Positions 16,958-25,331 of a stretch of 64,000 nt of DNA are shown piece after piece. The notes beneath the pieces were generated by a model. That model did no database searches. It was not told where the DNA came from and saw nothing but the letters and a program-made list of their open reading frames with translations. How positions within the stretch are numbered: position 1 is the first letter of the stretch; each line of letters begins with the position of its first letter. Both the position numbers and the translations under genes were made by a program. Source of the DNA: Marinihelvus sp942491555 (lineage in GTDB: Bacteria; Pseudomonadota; Gammaproteobacteria; Xanthomonadales; SZUA-36); contig CALOBN010000005.1 of assembly GCA_942491555.1 (NCBI GenBank), positions 310,001 through 374,000 of the forward strand, read 5' to 3'.

Positions 16958-17479
16958 ATGCAACAGTCAATCGTTCTTACCATGATCGCCCGGGACAGGC
17001 CCGGACTCGTCCAGCGGCTCTCCACGGTACTGCGTGAGCATGGTGGCAGTTGGCACCGCAGCAGCATGAGCCGCATGGCCGGTCATTTTGCGGGCATCCT
17101 TGAAGGCCATGTGGCCGATACAGAGCTGGAAGCCTGTGTCGCGGCGTTGCAGGCGCTGGAAGGTGAGGGGGTACAGATTGTCATCAGGCCCGGGAACCTC
17201 GATAGCATGGACGATGCAGGTGATGAATATCGCTTTGAACTGGTGGGTAATGACCGGCCGGGCATCATGGCCGAAATTACCGCCGTTCTGGTACAACGAG
17301 GTGTAAACGTCATCTCGCTCGAAACTGTTGTGGAGGGGGCCTCCATGGCCGGCGGCGAGCAGCTGTTTCGCGCCTACGCAAGATTGCTGCTGCCGGAGAC
17401 GGCAGAAGCCGGAGAACTGGCCCGTGCGCTGGAGAATCTGGCGGACGACCTGATGGTCGATATCGTCTTCGAGCCCTGA
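16958..17479 (+). CDS. gcvR: Double-ACT regulator, glycine cleavage repressor type
   Basis: This 173-residue protein has two ACT domains: about 1-80 (SIVLTMIARDRPGLVQRLSTVLREHGGSW) and about 90-170 (FELVGNDRPGIMAEITAVLVQRGVNV). This is the GcvR arrangement, an amino-acid-sensing protein that counteracts GcvA on the glycine-cleavage operon in E. coli. The ATG at 16958 starts exactly at the first ACT strand. The longer open frame from 16796 has no family support. It is divergent from the cold-shock gene and has no gcv genes nearby. Confidence 0.8.
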   Translation: MQQSIVLTMIARDRPGLVQRLSTVLREHGGSWHRSSMSRMAGHFAGILEGHVADTELEACVAALQALEGEGVQIVIRPGNLDSMDDAGDEYRFELVGNDRPGIMAEITAVLVQRGVNVISLETVVEGASMAGGEQLFRAYARLLLPETAEAGELARALENLADDLMVDIVFEP

Positions 17480-17542
17480 GGCGGCTTGCCTCGGCAGCGC
17501 CACGGGCGTTAGCCTCTGACTTTCACCGGTGGAGTTGTCTTC

Positions 17543-18163
17543 ATGGACCCATATTCGTCAGGCCGGCGGGCGCGACGTGCAGGACTTGGCAAGCTCTGGC
17601 TTGGAGTTCTTGTTGCCCTGATCGGTGTTGCAGCGGTGGCGTACTTTGTTTATCAGAACCTGATGGTGGAAGGTTCGGCTCCGCACCGGGCGCCTGCCGG
17701 CATGATGGCGCCGGCACCTGACAACACGTCCACTACGCCAGCCATGCCGGTTACAGCCCGCGACCCAAACCGCAGTGAAACGATTTTGACCTGCAGTGCG
17801 GTGGATGGAACCGTGTTCTACACCAATGCAAGCCGCTGTGAAGATGCCGACCTGGAAACCCGGGTTACCGAAGTACCCGCTCTGCAACCGCGGGCGTTAC
17901 CACAAAGCCGCCCGGAGTGTCTTGGCGCACAGCCTGGCGCGCCGGTTGCGCATGGTTTTCTGGCGGTCTGCAAGGAGCCCTTTACCAAGGCGCTGGAGCT
18001 GGAGCCCTTTTTACTTGAGAGTGACGATCCGGTCAGCTCCCGGGCAGGAAAACGTTACTGCGCGTTTATTACCGAGGGTGTGCAGGCGGGTTGTATGGCC
18101 ACCAGTGCCCAGTTTTGCTTCCTCGACATCTGCCAGGCCCAACGCGAGGCCGAACAACAATGA
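17543..18163 (+). CDS. Membrane-anchored Cys-containing protein of unknown function
   Basis: This 206-residue protein has a basic N-terminus, one membrane helix (about 18-40, WLGVLVALIGVAAVAYFVY) and a proline/alanine-rich linker. An outside domain follows with conserved-looking cysteines (ILTCSAVDGTVFYTNASRCED, then PECLGAQ, AVCKEP, YCAFITEGVQAGCM and FCFLDICQ). The even spacing suggests disulfides in the periplasm. No family is recognised. GGAG lies 9 bases before the ATG. It overlaps the next gene by 4 bp (ATGA), so the two are translationally coupled. Confidence 0.7.
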   Translation: MDPYSSGRRARRAGLGKLWLGVLVALIGVAAVAYFVYQNLMVEGSAPHRAPAGMMAPAPDNTSTTPAMPVTARDPNRSETILTCSAVDGTVFYTNASRCEDADLETRVTEVPALQPRALPQSRPECLGAQPGAPVAHGFLAVCKEPFTKALELEPFLLESDDPVSSRAGKRYCAFITEGVQAGCMATSAQFCFLDICQAQREAEQQ

Positions 18164-18558
18164 CTAATCGCCAGGGCACCCGGTTTCACGCCACGGAGGA
18201 GGACGAGTATTACTTCGAGGAGCGTTGCTACATTCTTGAGTATCTTAACGACCCCCGCGACCCGGACCTAAGCGTAACGCGTGCACGTGTGCCGGCCGGC
18301 GTTACTACCCGTTGGCACCGCCTGAACGGGATTACCGAGCGATACCTTATTCAGCAGGGGCATGGCCTGGTTGGTGTGGGCGATGACCCGGTGCGGGAGG
18401 TCGGTCCCGGGGATGTCATTCTGATTCCGCCCATGGTTCGGCAAAGGATCGAAAATCCGGGGCCTGCAGACCTCGTTTTCCTGGCCTTGTGCACACCCAG
18501 GTTTCGCGCGGAAAGCTATATCGATGACGAAGCTCCCCCTGCGCATGATCCTCAATAG
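18160..18558 (+). CDS. Small cupin-domain protein
   Basis: This 132-residue single-domain cupin shows RARVPAGVTTRWHRLNGITERYLIQQGHG (motif 1, with metal-binding His/Glu) and GDVILIPPMVRQRIENPG (motif 2). The usual motif-2 metal histidine is not obvious, as PPMVRQRI replaces the common PPGxxH. The start ATG overlaps the preceding TGA (ATGA). Such proteins bind small ligands or act as simple dioxygenases or isomerases, and the role here is unknown. The ABC exporter begins 10 bp later. Confidence 0.8.
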   Translation: MTNRQGTRFHATEEDEYYFEERCYILEYLNDPRDPDLSVTRARVPAGVTTRWHRLNGITERYLIQQGHGLVGVGDDPVREVGPGDVILIPPMVRQRIENPGPADLVFLALCTPRFRAESYIDDEAPPAHDPQ

Positions 18559-18567
18559 CAAGCACGC

Positions 18568-20421
18568 ATGACGGCCGCGCACGCCGATGCCAGTAATGAG
18601 CAACCGCCGGCCGGGCCGCGTGAGGGCATGCTCAGCGCGTTTCGCTACAGCGGCCGCGCGCTGGGGCTGGTCTGGAGCACCAATCATCTTCTGACGATTT
18701 TTCTCGGCGTGTGTACCTTGGCTGCCGGCCTGCTTCCCGCGGCAATGGCCTGGGTAGGCGCGCTGATTATCGACGCAGTGGTTGCGGCAACCACCCAGGC
18801 GGCTCAGACAGGCAGCGGGGAGATGGACAGGATCTTTCAGCTTGTGGGGCTGGAGGCGGCAATCGTGGCCGCCCTGGCCGGTGCTCAGCGCGGTATATCC
18901 CTTTGCCAGGCCCTGCTGCGCGCGCAACTGGGTCAGCGGGTCAACATGATGATCCTGGAAAAGGCCGTGCGCCTGGAGCTGACCCAGTTTGAGGATTCGG
19001 AGTTCTACGACAAGCTTACCCGCGCCCGGCGGGAGGCATCGAGTCGTCCCCTGTCCCTGGTCACGCGTATTTTTGGCCTCGCGCAGAACCTGATTTCCCT
19101 GGTCAGCTACGGCGTGATCCTGGTGCAATTTTCACCCTGGGCGGTGCTCGTGCTGTTGCTGGCGGGACTGCCTTCGTTTATTGCCGAGACACGTTTTTCC
19201 AATGATGCCTTTGCCCTGTTCCGGTGGCGCTCACCGGATACCCGCATGCAGATTTATCTTGAATCGGTCATTGCCCGGGAAGACAACGTCAAGGAGGTCA
19301 AGTTGTTCGGGCTTGGCGACTTGCTGCTGGAGCGCTACCGTAACATCTATCACCGCATCTATTCCCGCGACCGGGAACTGGCGATCCGTCGTGATGGCTG
19401 GGGTTTTGTACTCGGTCTGCTGGGCACCGCCGCGCTTTATGGTGCTTACGCCTGGGTGACCGTGGCTGCAGTGGCGAGCCGCATTACCCTCGGACAGATG
19501 ACCATGTACGTGATGCTGTTCCGCCAGGGGCAATCTGCCGTGACGGCCAGCCTGAGTGCTATCAGCGGCATGTACGAGGACAATCTCTACCTGTCGACGC
19601 TTTACGAGTACCTGGAAACCCCGGTGATCGAATCGCCAGGACATCTTCTCGAAGGGCCCAAACCGCACGATGGTATCCGTTTCGAGGCGGTCAGCTTTAC
19701 CTATCCGGGGGCCAGCAAGCCTGCTTTGGAAGACATCGATTTGCACATTCGTCCCGGCGAGTCGCTGGCCCTGGTGGGTGAGAATGGGTCCGGAAAAACC
19801 ACGCTGATCAAACTGCTCACCCGGCTGTATGCGCCCGGCAGTGGTCGCGTGCTGCTGGATGGGCTTGACCTGGCCGAATGGGACGAAAGTGCCCTGCGTT
19901 CGCGAATCGGGGTTATTTTCCAGGACTTCTCGCGCTACCAGTTTTTGCTGGGCGAAAACATCGGTGTCGGTGATGTAAAGCACTTTGAGGACGAGGAACG
20001 CTGGCGCGAGGCAACCGTCAAGGGCATGGCGGATGAAATTGTTGAGAGCCTGCCGGATGGGTTCAATACCCAGCTGGGCAAGTGGTTCAAGGACGGGCAG
20101 GAACTGTCGGGCGGGCAGTGGCAGAAAATCGCCCTGTCGCGGGCCTTCATGCGCAGCCAGGCCGATATCCTGGTGTTGGATGAGCCCACTGCTGCGATGG
20201 ACGCGGCCGCGGAGGCCACCATTTTTGAGCACTTCCGCCAGCTGACCCGTAACCGCATCGCCATCCTGATTTCGCACCGCTTCTCTACCGTGCGCATGGC
20301 CAGTCAGATTATCGTGATCGACCAGGGCCGCATCATTGAGCGTGGATCACACGAGGAGCTTATGGCAGCTGACGGACATTATGCCCGGCTGTTCTCTTTG
20401 CAGGCGGCCGGTTACCGGTGA
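18568..20421 (+). CDS. ABC exporter half-transporter (fused membrane and ATPase domains)
   Basis: This 617-residue inner-membrane exporter is likely a homodimer. About six membrane helices fall in residues 30-330. The ATPase domain has Walker A GENGSGKTT near 404, signature LSGGQ near 512 and Walker B DILVLDEPTAAMD near 532. NEIGVIFQDF-like Q-loop sequence is visible (RIGVIFQDFSRYQ). It is co-directional with the Cys-rich membrane protein and the cupin, suggesting one unit. The substrate is unknown; peptide or lipid export is possible. The ribosome-binding site is weak. Confidence 0.88.
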   Translation: MTAAHADASNEQPPAGPREGMLSAFRYSGRALGLVWSTNHLLTIFLGVCTLAAGLLPAAMAWVGALIIDAVVAATTQAAQTGSGEMDRIFQLVGLEAAIVAALAGAQRGISLCQALLRAQLGQRVNMMILEKAVRLELTQFEDSEFYDKLTRARREASSRPLSLVTRIFGLAQNLISLVSYGVILVQFSPWAVLVLLLAGLPSFIAETRFSNDAFALFRWRSPDTRMQIYLESVIAREDNVKEVKLFGLGDLLLERYRNIYHRIYSRDRELAIRRDGWGFVLGLLGTAALYGAYAWVTVAAVASRITLGQMTMYVMLFRQGQSAVTASLSAISGMYEDNLYLSTLYEYLETPVIESPGHLLEGPKPHDGIRFEAVSFTYPGASKPALEDIDLHIRPGESLALVGENGSGKTTLIKLLTRLYAPGSGRVLLDGLDLAEWDESALRSRIGVIFQDFSRYQFLLGENIGVGDVKHFEDEERWREATVKGMADEIVESLPDGFNTQLGKWFKDGQELSGGQWQKIALSRAFMRSQADILVLDEPTAAMDAAAEATIFEHFRQLTRNRIAILISHRFSTVRMASQIIVIDQGRIIERGSHEELMAADGHYARLFSLQAAGYR

Positions 20422-20447
20422 GGCTTCGCCAGCGGTGATCGTGGTTC

Positions 20448-20475
20448 TTGTGACTTACTTCTTGTAACTTAGAAT
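20448..20475 (+). promoter_or_regulatory. Likely sigma-70 promoter
   Basis: TTGTGA (20448-20453) and TAGAAT (20470-20475) are separated by 16 bp, upstream of the small exported protein at 20502. This is a reasonable match to the sigma-70 consensus. Confidence 0.4.
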
Positions 20476-20501
20476 CGGGATTACTGAATGGAGAGCGTGT
20501 G

Positions 20502-20816
20502 ATGAAACGATTTGCCGGGTATGCAATGTGCGGCGTGCTGCTGCTGTCGGTAACGACCCTGGCAGCCGATGACGACGACCGGGCTGCACAACAGGCGAAG
20601 CTGGATCAGGCCTGCCAGACGGCGCGGGAGAAAAAACTGGCGCCGGAGCGCGAAAAGTATGTTCAGGAATGCGTCGCCAACAAGGAGCGCCCGGACGAGG
20701 CATCCTGCGAACGCTTCTATGCAGACTACGGCAACCAGTCAGGTAACCGGGCGCCTTTATACATGGACCTCCCCGAGTGCGTTACGGCTTTTAATTTTCG
20801 GCAGGAAGAAGAATAG
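20502..20816 (+). CDS. Small exported hypothetical protein
   Basis: The 104-residue product starts MKRFAGYAMCGVLLLSVTTLAA, a signal peptide. The mature part is charged, with four cysteines (ACQTAREKK, QECVANKE, ASCERFYADYG, PECVTAF) and is probably a periplasmic disulfide-bonded helical protein. GGAGAG lies 6 bases before the ATG, preferred over the GTG one codon upstream. No family is recognised. Confidence 0.7.
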   Translation: MKRFAGYAMCGVLLLSVTTLAADDDDRAAQQAKLDQACQTAREKKLAPEREKYVQECVANKERPDEASCERFYADYGNQSGNRAPLYMDLPECVTAFNFRQEEE

Positions 20817-20906
20817 ACCGGCAGTGTGTGGGGGTTCAGCACAACCGCTGCGCGCTGCACGACAATCTGCCAGAATGCCACATCTCATTAAGCGGGCGTC
20901 AAAACA

Positions 20907-22424
20907 ATTAGTGATTTAATCAACACCGTAAACAGTATGGTCTGGAGCAGCGCGCTGGTTTACCTGTGTCTTGGCGCGGGCCTGTTTTTCTCTTTCATGA
21001 CCCGTTTTGTTCAGGTCCGCCAGTTTCCCGAGATGATCCGTTTGCTGGCGTCTGGCAAGGAGTCATCGGAGGGCATCTCTACCTTTCAGGCGCTGGCGGT
21101 GTCTCTGTCCGGCCGGGTCGGCACGGGCAATATCGCCGGGGTGGCTGCGGCCATCGGGTTTGGCGGCCCCGGCGCAGTCTTCTGGATGTGGGTTGTTGCC
21201 TTTCTTGGCGCCTCCACGGCTTATGTCGAATCCACGCTGGGGCAGATCTACAAGGAGGTCGACGAGGGCCAGTACCGCGGTGGACCTGCGTTCTACATCG
21301 AAAAAGCGCTTGGCCAGACCTGGTATGCGTGGCTCTTTGCCGTGACGACCGTTATCGCCTGTGGTGTTCTTCTGCCGGGTGTGCAGGCCAATGCGATTGG
21401 TAACGGCGCAGCACTCGTCAGTGGCGAAACCCGCCTTATTGCTACCCCGCTGGGTGATTTTGAACTCACCAAGCTGGTGCTGGCCGGCGTTGTAACCGTT
21501 GCTCTGGGTTCCATCATCTTCGGCGGCGTTAAACGAATCGCTCATTTCACCCAGGTGGTCGTGCCTGTCATGGCAGCGGTTTACATTATCTGCGCCGTGG
21601 TCATCATCGCCATGAATGCCGCCGCGGTACCGGATATCTTCCGGCTGATTCTGACCGATGCCTTCACGCCAATGGCGGGCATGGGGGCGGCAATCGGCTG
21701 GGGTGTCAAGCGGGGTATCTACTCCAACGAGGCAGGACAGGGGACGGGCCCACATGCCGCTGCAGCCGCCGAAGTGGAGCACCCGGCTCAGCAAGGACTG
21801 GTGCAGGCGTTCTCCGTTTATGTCGATACGCTGTTTATTTGCTCAGCCACCGCGTTCATGATTCTGATTACCGGGGCTTATCATGTCACCGGCGTGTCCG
21901 GCGTTGAGTCCGGAGGGGCCCTGATGGCGACCATTGATCCGAACAGCCCCGCGTTCACACAGCTTGCTGTCAGCCAGGTCTTGCCTGCCTTCGGAGGGCC
22001 CTTTGTTGCGGTAGCGCTGTTCTTTTTCGCCTTTACCACGTTGCTTAGCTATTACTACATCGCCGAGACGAATGTCGCCTATATCAAGCGCACACTGAAT
22101 ATTCCCGGCCTCATGACAATGCTCAAGATCGCCCTGCTGGCCTCGGCGTTTTACGGCGCAATCCGTGCGGCGGGTACCGCCTGGACGCTGGGCGATATCG
22201 GGGTTGGCGTTATGGCCTGGATGAACATCATCGGAATCATCCTGATCTTTATCGCCGGCCGGCCGGCCATCAGAGCGCTGCGTGACTACGAGGCACAAAA
22301 GAAAGCGGGTGTGCGGCCGTATCGTTTTGATCCGCTGGCGCTGGGAATTCGTAATGCGACGTTCTGGGAAAAACGCCTCGCACAAAACGAGAATGCCGAC
22401 CGGGTCAAATCAGAAGCTGATTAA
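20907..22424 (+). CDS. Alanine/glycine:cation symporter (AGCS family), probable ATT start
   Basis: This 505-residue inner-membrane sodium-coupled amino-acid transporter has about 10-11 membrane spans. It shows AGCS features such as LAVSLSGRVGTGNIAGVA, GGPGAVFWMW, YRGGPAFYIEKALG and NEAGQGTGPHAAAAAE. The first ATG is at 20937 (MVWSSALVY), but the in-frame codons before it (ATT AGT GAT TTA ATC AAC ACC GTA AAC AGT) align residue for residue with the start of E. coli YaaJ (MPDFFSFINSVLWG). The ATT at 20907 sits exactly at that methionine, and an in-frame stop lies at 20889. The start is therefore probably the rare ATT codon; the shorter ATG form is the alternative. Confidence 0.85.
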   Translation: MSDLINTVNSMVWSSALVYLCLGAGLFFSFMTRFVQVRQFPEMIRLLASGKESSEGISTFQALAVSLSGRVGTGNIAGVAAAIGFGGPGAVFWMWVVAFLGASTAYVESTLGQIYKEVDEGQYRGGPAFYIEKALGQTWYAWLFAVTTVIACGVLLPGVQANAIGNGAALVSGETRLIATPLGDFELTKLVLAGVVTVALGSIIFGGVKRIAHFTQVVVPVMAAVYIICAVVIIAMNAAAVPDIFRLILTDAFTPMAGMGAAIGWGVKRGIYSNEAGQGTGPHAAAAAEVEHPAQQGLVQAFSVYVDTLFICSATAFMILITGAYHVTGVSGVESGGALMATIDPNSPAFTQLAVSQVLPAFGGPFVAVALFFFAFTTLLSYYYIAETNVAYIKRTLNIPGLMTMLKIALLASAFYGAIRAAGTAWTLGDIGVGVMAWMNIIGIILIFIAGRPAIRALRDYEAQKKAGVRPYRFDPLALGIRNATFWEKRLAQNENADRVKSEAD

Positions 22425-22435
22425 CCCACTGCGCG

Positions 22436-23257
22436 ATGACTGATTTTCAAAACACGGTAGCGATCACCGGCGCCGGCAGCGGCCTGGGTGCAGCGCTGGC
22501 ACAGCGTTACGCCGGCGCTGGATGGCGTGTGGCCGTAACCGATCAGGACCTCAGCCGCGCCCGGGCGACATTGGCGGCTCTGCCGGCCACCGGCAAGCCT
22601 GCCAGCCTGGATGTCAAAGAAAGCTTTGCCATGGGTCTGGACGTGCGTGATGAAACACAGTGGGAGGCCCTCGAGCACGAAGTCATGCGCCGCTGGGGTG
22701 GTCTGGGGCAGCTGATCAGCAATGCGGGTGTGGCCACCGCGGGCACCGTTATTGATACACCCCAGGATGACTGGGACTGGGTGCTGGAAATTGATCTGAT
22801 GGGCGTGGTGCGCGGCTGTCGCCGTTTTGGGGCCATCATGCAACAGCAAGGCCAGGGTCATCTGGTCAATATGGCGTCTTTTGCCGCTCTTGCCGGGGCG
22901 CCTGGCATCAGCAGTTACGGCGTGGCGAAGGCTGGCGTCGTGGCTTTGTCAGAAGCGCTGCGCGCTGAGCTGCATGCGCATGGCGTTGGGGTAAGCGTGG
23001 TCTGCCCGGCATTTGTCGAAACCGGCCTTACCGAGACCATGCGCAGCACGCAAGCCGGAGCCCGCGAGCAGGTTCAACGCTGGATGCAGCGTTCCGGTGT
23101 CAGTGCCAATGCCCTGGCCGATCAGGTCTACCGCGAGGTTTCCGCAGGGCGTTTCATGATTCTCACGCATCCGGAGACCCGCTGGGCCTGGCGGCTCAAG
23201 CGCTGGTTACCGGAGCGGTATTTCAATGCGCTGGTGCGCAAGGTGTCCAAACCCTAG
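22436..23257 (+). CDS. Short-chain dehydrogenase/reductase
   Basis: This 273-residue Rossmann-fold oxidoreductase shows VAITGAGSGLGAAL (cofactor loop) at 5-20, a mid-chain NAG (ISNAGVATAG), a Ser-containing strand NMASFAALAGAPG and the catalytic YxxxK in SSYGVAKAG. It begins 11 bp after the symporter and is probably co-transcribed. The substrate cannot be told. The C-terminal extension (LKRWLPERYFNALVRKVSK) is basic and may touch the membrane. Confidence 0.88.
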   Translation: MTDFQNTVAITGAGSGLGAALAQRYAGAGWRVAVTDQDLSRARATLAALPATGKPASLDVKESFAMGLDVRDETQWEALEHEVMRRWGGLGQLISNAGVATAGTVIDTPQDDWDWVLEIDLMGVVRGCRRFGAIMQQQGQGHLVNMASFAALAGAPGISSYGVAKAGVVALSEALRAELHAHGVGVSVVCPAFVETGLTETMRSTQAGAREQVQRWMQRSGVSANALADQVYREVSAGRFMILTHPETRWAWRLKRWLPERYFNALVRKVSKP

Positions 23258-23376
23258 CCGTTCCTTTCACGCCGCCTGTCGTAGACTAAACTCATAGGCA
23301 CGGCGCTATGTTCGCCACTCACAATCTGACGTTCAAACTGATTGTTGATATGAACTCAACCGGAGGAGAATCCGCC

Positions 23377-23793
23377 ATGTTCGCCAAGTTCAATGCCTTT
23401 AGCTTTTTACTGCTCGCCATCGTCTTCGCAACGGTCAGCCTGCTGCCAACAGCCGCGCAGGCTGCGCGGGTTGAGCCCATTCAAAATATTGACAATGCTG
23501 CAGTTCCGGCCGGTCTCGATATGACCGCCGTCCGCAACGCCATTATCGATGGCTGCAGCGTGCGCTCGTGGGTAGCCAAAGAGATCGAAGACGGCACACT
23601 GCAGTGCACGGTGCAGGTGCGCTCGCATACGGCCGTGGTGGATATCAGCTACAGCACGGACGATTATTCGATTACCTATGCACACAGCGTCAACCTCAAG
23701 TACGAGGACGGCAAAATCCACCGCAACTACAACAGCTGGGTTCAAAACCTGAATGGAGATATCCAGAATGCGCTGTTGAAGGCCACGCGCTAA
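23377..23793 (+). CDS. Exported hypothetical protein
   Basis: This 138-residue protein has a signal peptide (FAKFNAFSFLLLAIVFATVSL, ending AAQA). The mature domain is short and beta-rich (RVEPIQNIDN, then CSVRSWVAKEIEDGTLQCTVQVRSH, then ISYSTDDYSITYAHSVNLKY). The ATG at 23377 follows GGAGGAGAA at good spacing and is preferred over an upstream in-frame ATG at 23308. The esterase GTG start directly follows its stop. Similar small exported proteins are common in gammaproteobacteria with no known role. Confidence 0.7.
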   Translation: MFAKFNAFSFLLLAIVFATVSLLPTAAQAARVEPIQNIDNAAVPAGLDMTAVRNAIIDGCSVRSWVAKEIEDGTLQCTVQVRSHTAVVDISYSTDDYSITYAHSVNLKYEDGKIHRNYNSWVQNLNGDIQNALLKATR

Positions 23794-24696
23794 GTGTCAG
23801 CACTGTTACCAGGCCGGTTGCTGTCCGCGGGAATTATTGTGCTTCTTGCGGCGCTGCTCTCCTGTCCGGCGCAGGCCCGCTCCACGGATGTGGGTGAGAT
23901 TTTCAGTCCGGCGATGGATAAACCCATGGCCTATTCGGTCTATACCCCGCCCGGCTGGGGGCCGGATGAGAGTCTGCCCCTGGTAGTGCTGCTGCACGGT
24001 GGCGGCAGCGACCATCTGTCGTTCGACAAGTACGGTGTTGGCGCTTACCTGGATGCTGAATTTGCCGCCGGCCGGCTGCCCCGCGCCGTGATCGTCAATC
24101 CGGATGGCGGTTTTGGCTTCTGGGAAAACTGGTATGACGGTTCGCGCCTTTACCGCGATTGGGTCATGGATGATCTGCTGCCGGTGGTTCAGCAGGAATA
24201 CAACACCGCGGCCTGCCCGGAAGACTGTCACGTAATGGGCATGTCCATGGGCGCGCATGGTGCCCTGAGATTTATTTATTACGAGGGTGATAGTTTCAGC
24301 ACGGTGACCGTCATATCCGGACTGATTCTGTCCCGCGAGGAAGTTAAGCCCACGCTGCGGCGGTCAGGGATAGGCCTGGTTATTCCGTTCAAGAAAATCT
24401 GGGGCGACATTGATGACCCGAATACAGCGCCGGCGGACCTCGACCCCTATGTTGGCTGGGTAGAAAATGACGAGCTGCGCAGCAAGTCACTGTTTCTCAG
24501 CTGGGGCAGCGAAGACAAAAAGGGCATGCGAACCACGGGCGAGGCGTTTCAGGAAACGTTGGATGAAAGCGGGCTGGATTACACCTTTATGTTGTATGAA
24601 GGCAAACACCGCTGGGTCGACTGGAAAGTCGTCATTGCCGAGGCGCTGCGCGTTCAGCTGTCCGTGGACGAAAACGATTTTCAGGCAGGGCCTTGA
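23794..24696 (+). CDS. Exported esterase (putative esterase family, alpha/beta hydrolase)
   Basis: This 300-residue exported serine hydrolase has a signal peptide (MSALLPGRLLSAGIIVLLAALL with AQA cleavage). The oxyanion-loop region is LVVLLHGGGSDHLSF, the nucleophile elbow GMSMGAHGAL, and a late His lies in YEGKHRWVDW. It begins with GTG immediately after the preceding TAA and probably co-translates. The fold is that of the esterase D/feruloyl esterase family, with unknown substrate. In this position it could belong to the pigment locus as an outer-envelope ester hydrolase, but that is a guess. Confidence 0.82.
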   Translation: MSALLPGRLLSAGIIVLLAALLSCPAQARSTDVGEIFSPAMDKPMAYSVYTPPGWGPDESLPLVVLLHGGGSDHLSFDKYGVGAYLDAEFAAGRLPRAVIVNPDGGFGFWENWYDGSRLYRDWVMDDLLPVVQQEYNTAACPEDCHVMGMSMGAHGALRFIYYEGDSFSTVTVISGLILSREEVKPTLRRSGIGLVIPFKKIWGDIDDPNTAPADLDPYVGWVENDELRSKSLFLSWGSEDKKGMRTTGEAFQETLDESGLDYTFMLYEGKHRWVDWKVVIAEALRVQLSVDENDFQAGP

Positions 24697-24697
24697 G

Positions 24698-25285
24698 CTG
24701 AACCTCGACGCTGGTCAGGACCCGAAACAATACCTGAACGAGGAAACGGTTTCCCTGGGGGGCGGGAAACAGGTCTGCGTTTTGTTACTTCCGGTGGGCA
24801 AACTCAAACCGGAATCCCTGCTTGGAAGCCTGACAGTTCATGACCGCGACCGCGCCGCTTCCCTGCAGAGCCCGGCCCGCTATGCCGAATACGTAACTTC
24901 CCGCTGGCTGTTGCAGCAGCTGCCCCGCTCAACGCCCGGCGCGGTCACGATCAGTCACTGTCGACGCTGGATTGCCGTGGCGGGTAGCGATAGCGGTGCC
25001 CTGGGCCTGGACGTTGAGTGCCGGCTGCCCCGGCAGCTGCCCGAAGTGGTTGAGCGCCTGTGCTGGGAAAACCTGGAGCCCGGTCAGTACCTGCAGGCCT
25101 GGACCTTGTGGGAAGCCTGGCGAAAGCTTGCCGGAGGCTCGGTGCTCGACGAACCGGATGCGGTTTATGCCAATGTTCTGGCTGCCGCGGCCAGCCTGTT
25201 TGAAAGTTCGCAACGGCTGCAGGGCATTACATGGTGGAGTAAGAAGCTGGAAGGTGCCTGTCTGAGCCTGGCCTGGCGATCATGA
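24698..25285 (+). CDS. 4'-Phosphopantetheinyl transferase (Sfp-like), uncertain start
   Basis: This enzyme would transfer the phosphopantetheine arm from CoA to acyl carrier proteins, activating the two ACPs at 29560 and 39547. GLDVE (about 103-107) is the magnesium-binding motif. WTLWEAWRKLAGG (about 136-148) is a diverged W-KE-K motif in which Trp stands where Lys usually precedes Glu. There is no ATG or GTG start at the N-terminus. A CTG at 24698, 7 bases after AGGG, gives a 195-residue protein, and a TTG at 24782 would give 167. In-frame codons further upstream overlap the esterase. Overall length fits small Sfp-type enzymes. Confidence 0.7.
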   Translation: MNLDAGQDPKQYLNEETVSLGGGKQVCVLLLPVGKLKPESLLGSLTVHDRDRAASLQSPARYAEYVTSRWLLQQLPRSTPGAVTISHCRRWIAVAGSDSGALGLDVECRLPRQLPEVVERLCWENLEPGQYLQAWTLWEAWRKLAGGSVLDEPDAVYANVLAAAASLFESSQRLQGITWWSKKLEGACLSLAWRS

Positions 25286-25331
25286 ATGCATGCCCGGCCT
25301 GAGCGTCTGTTCACTCGCTCAATGGGCCGCC

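Noticed and set aside
17083..17346. Antisense frame opposite gcvR
   Set aside because: Shadow frame; the plus-strand gene has two clear ACT domains.
19231..20277. Long antisense frame opposite the ABC exporter
   Set aside because: A high-GC shadow of the real gene; no family motif and no ribosome-binding site.
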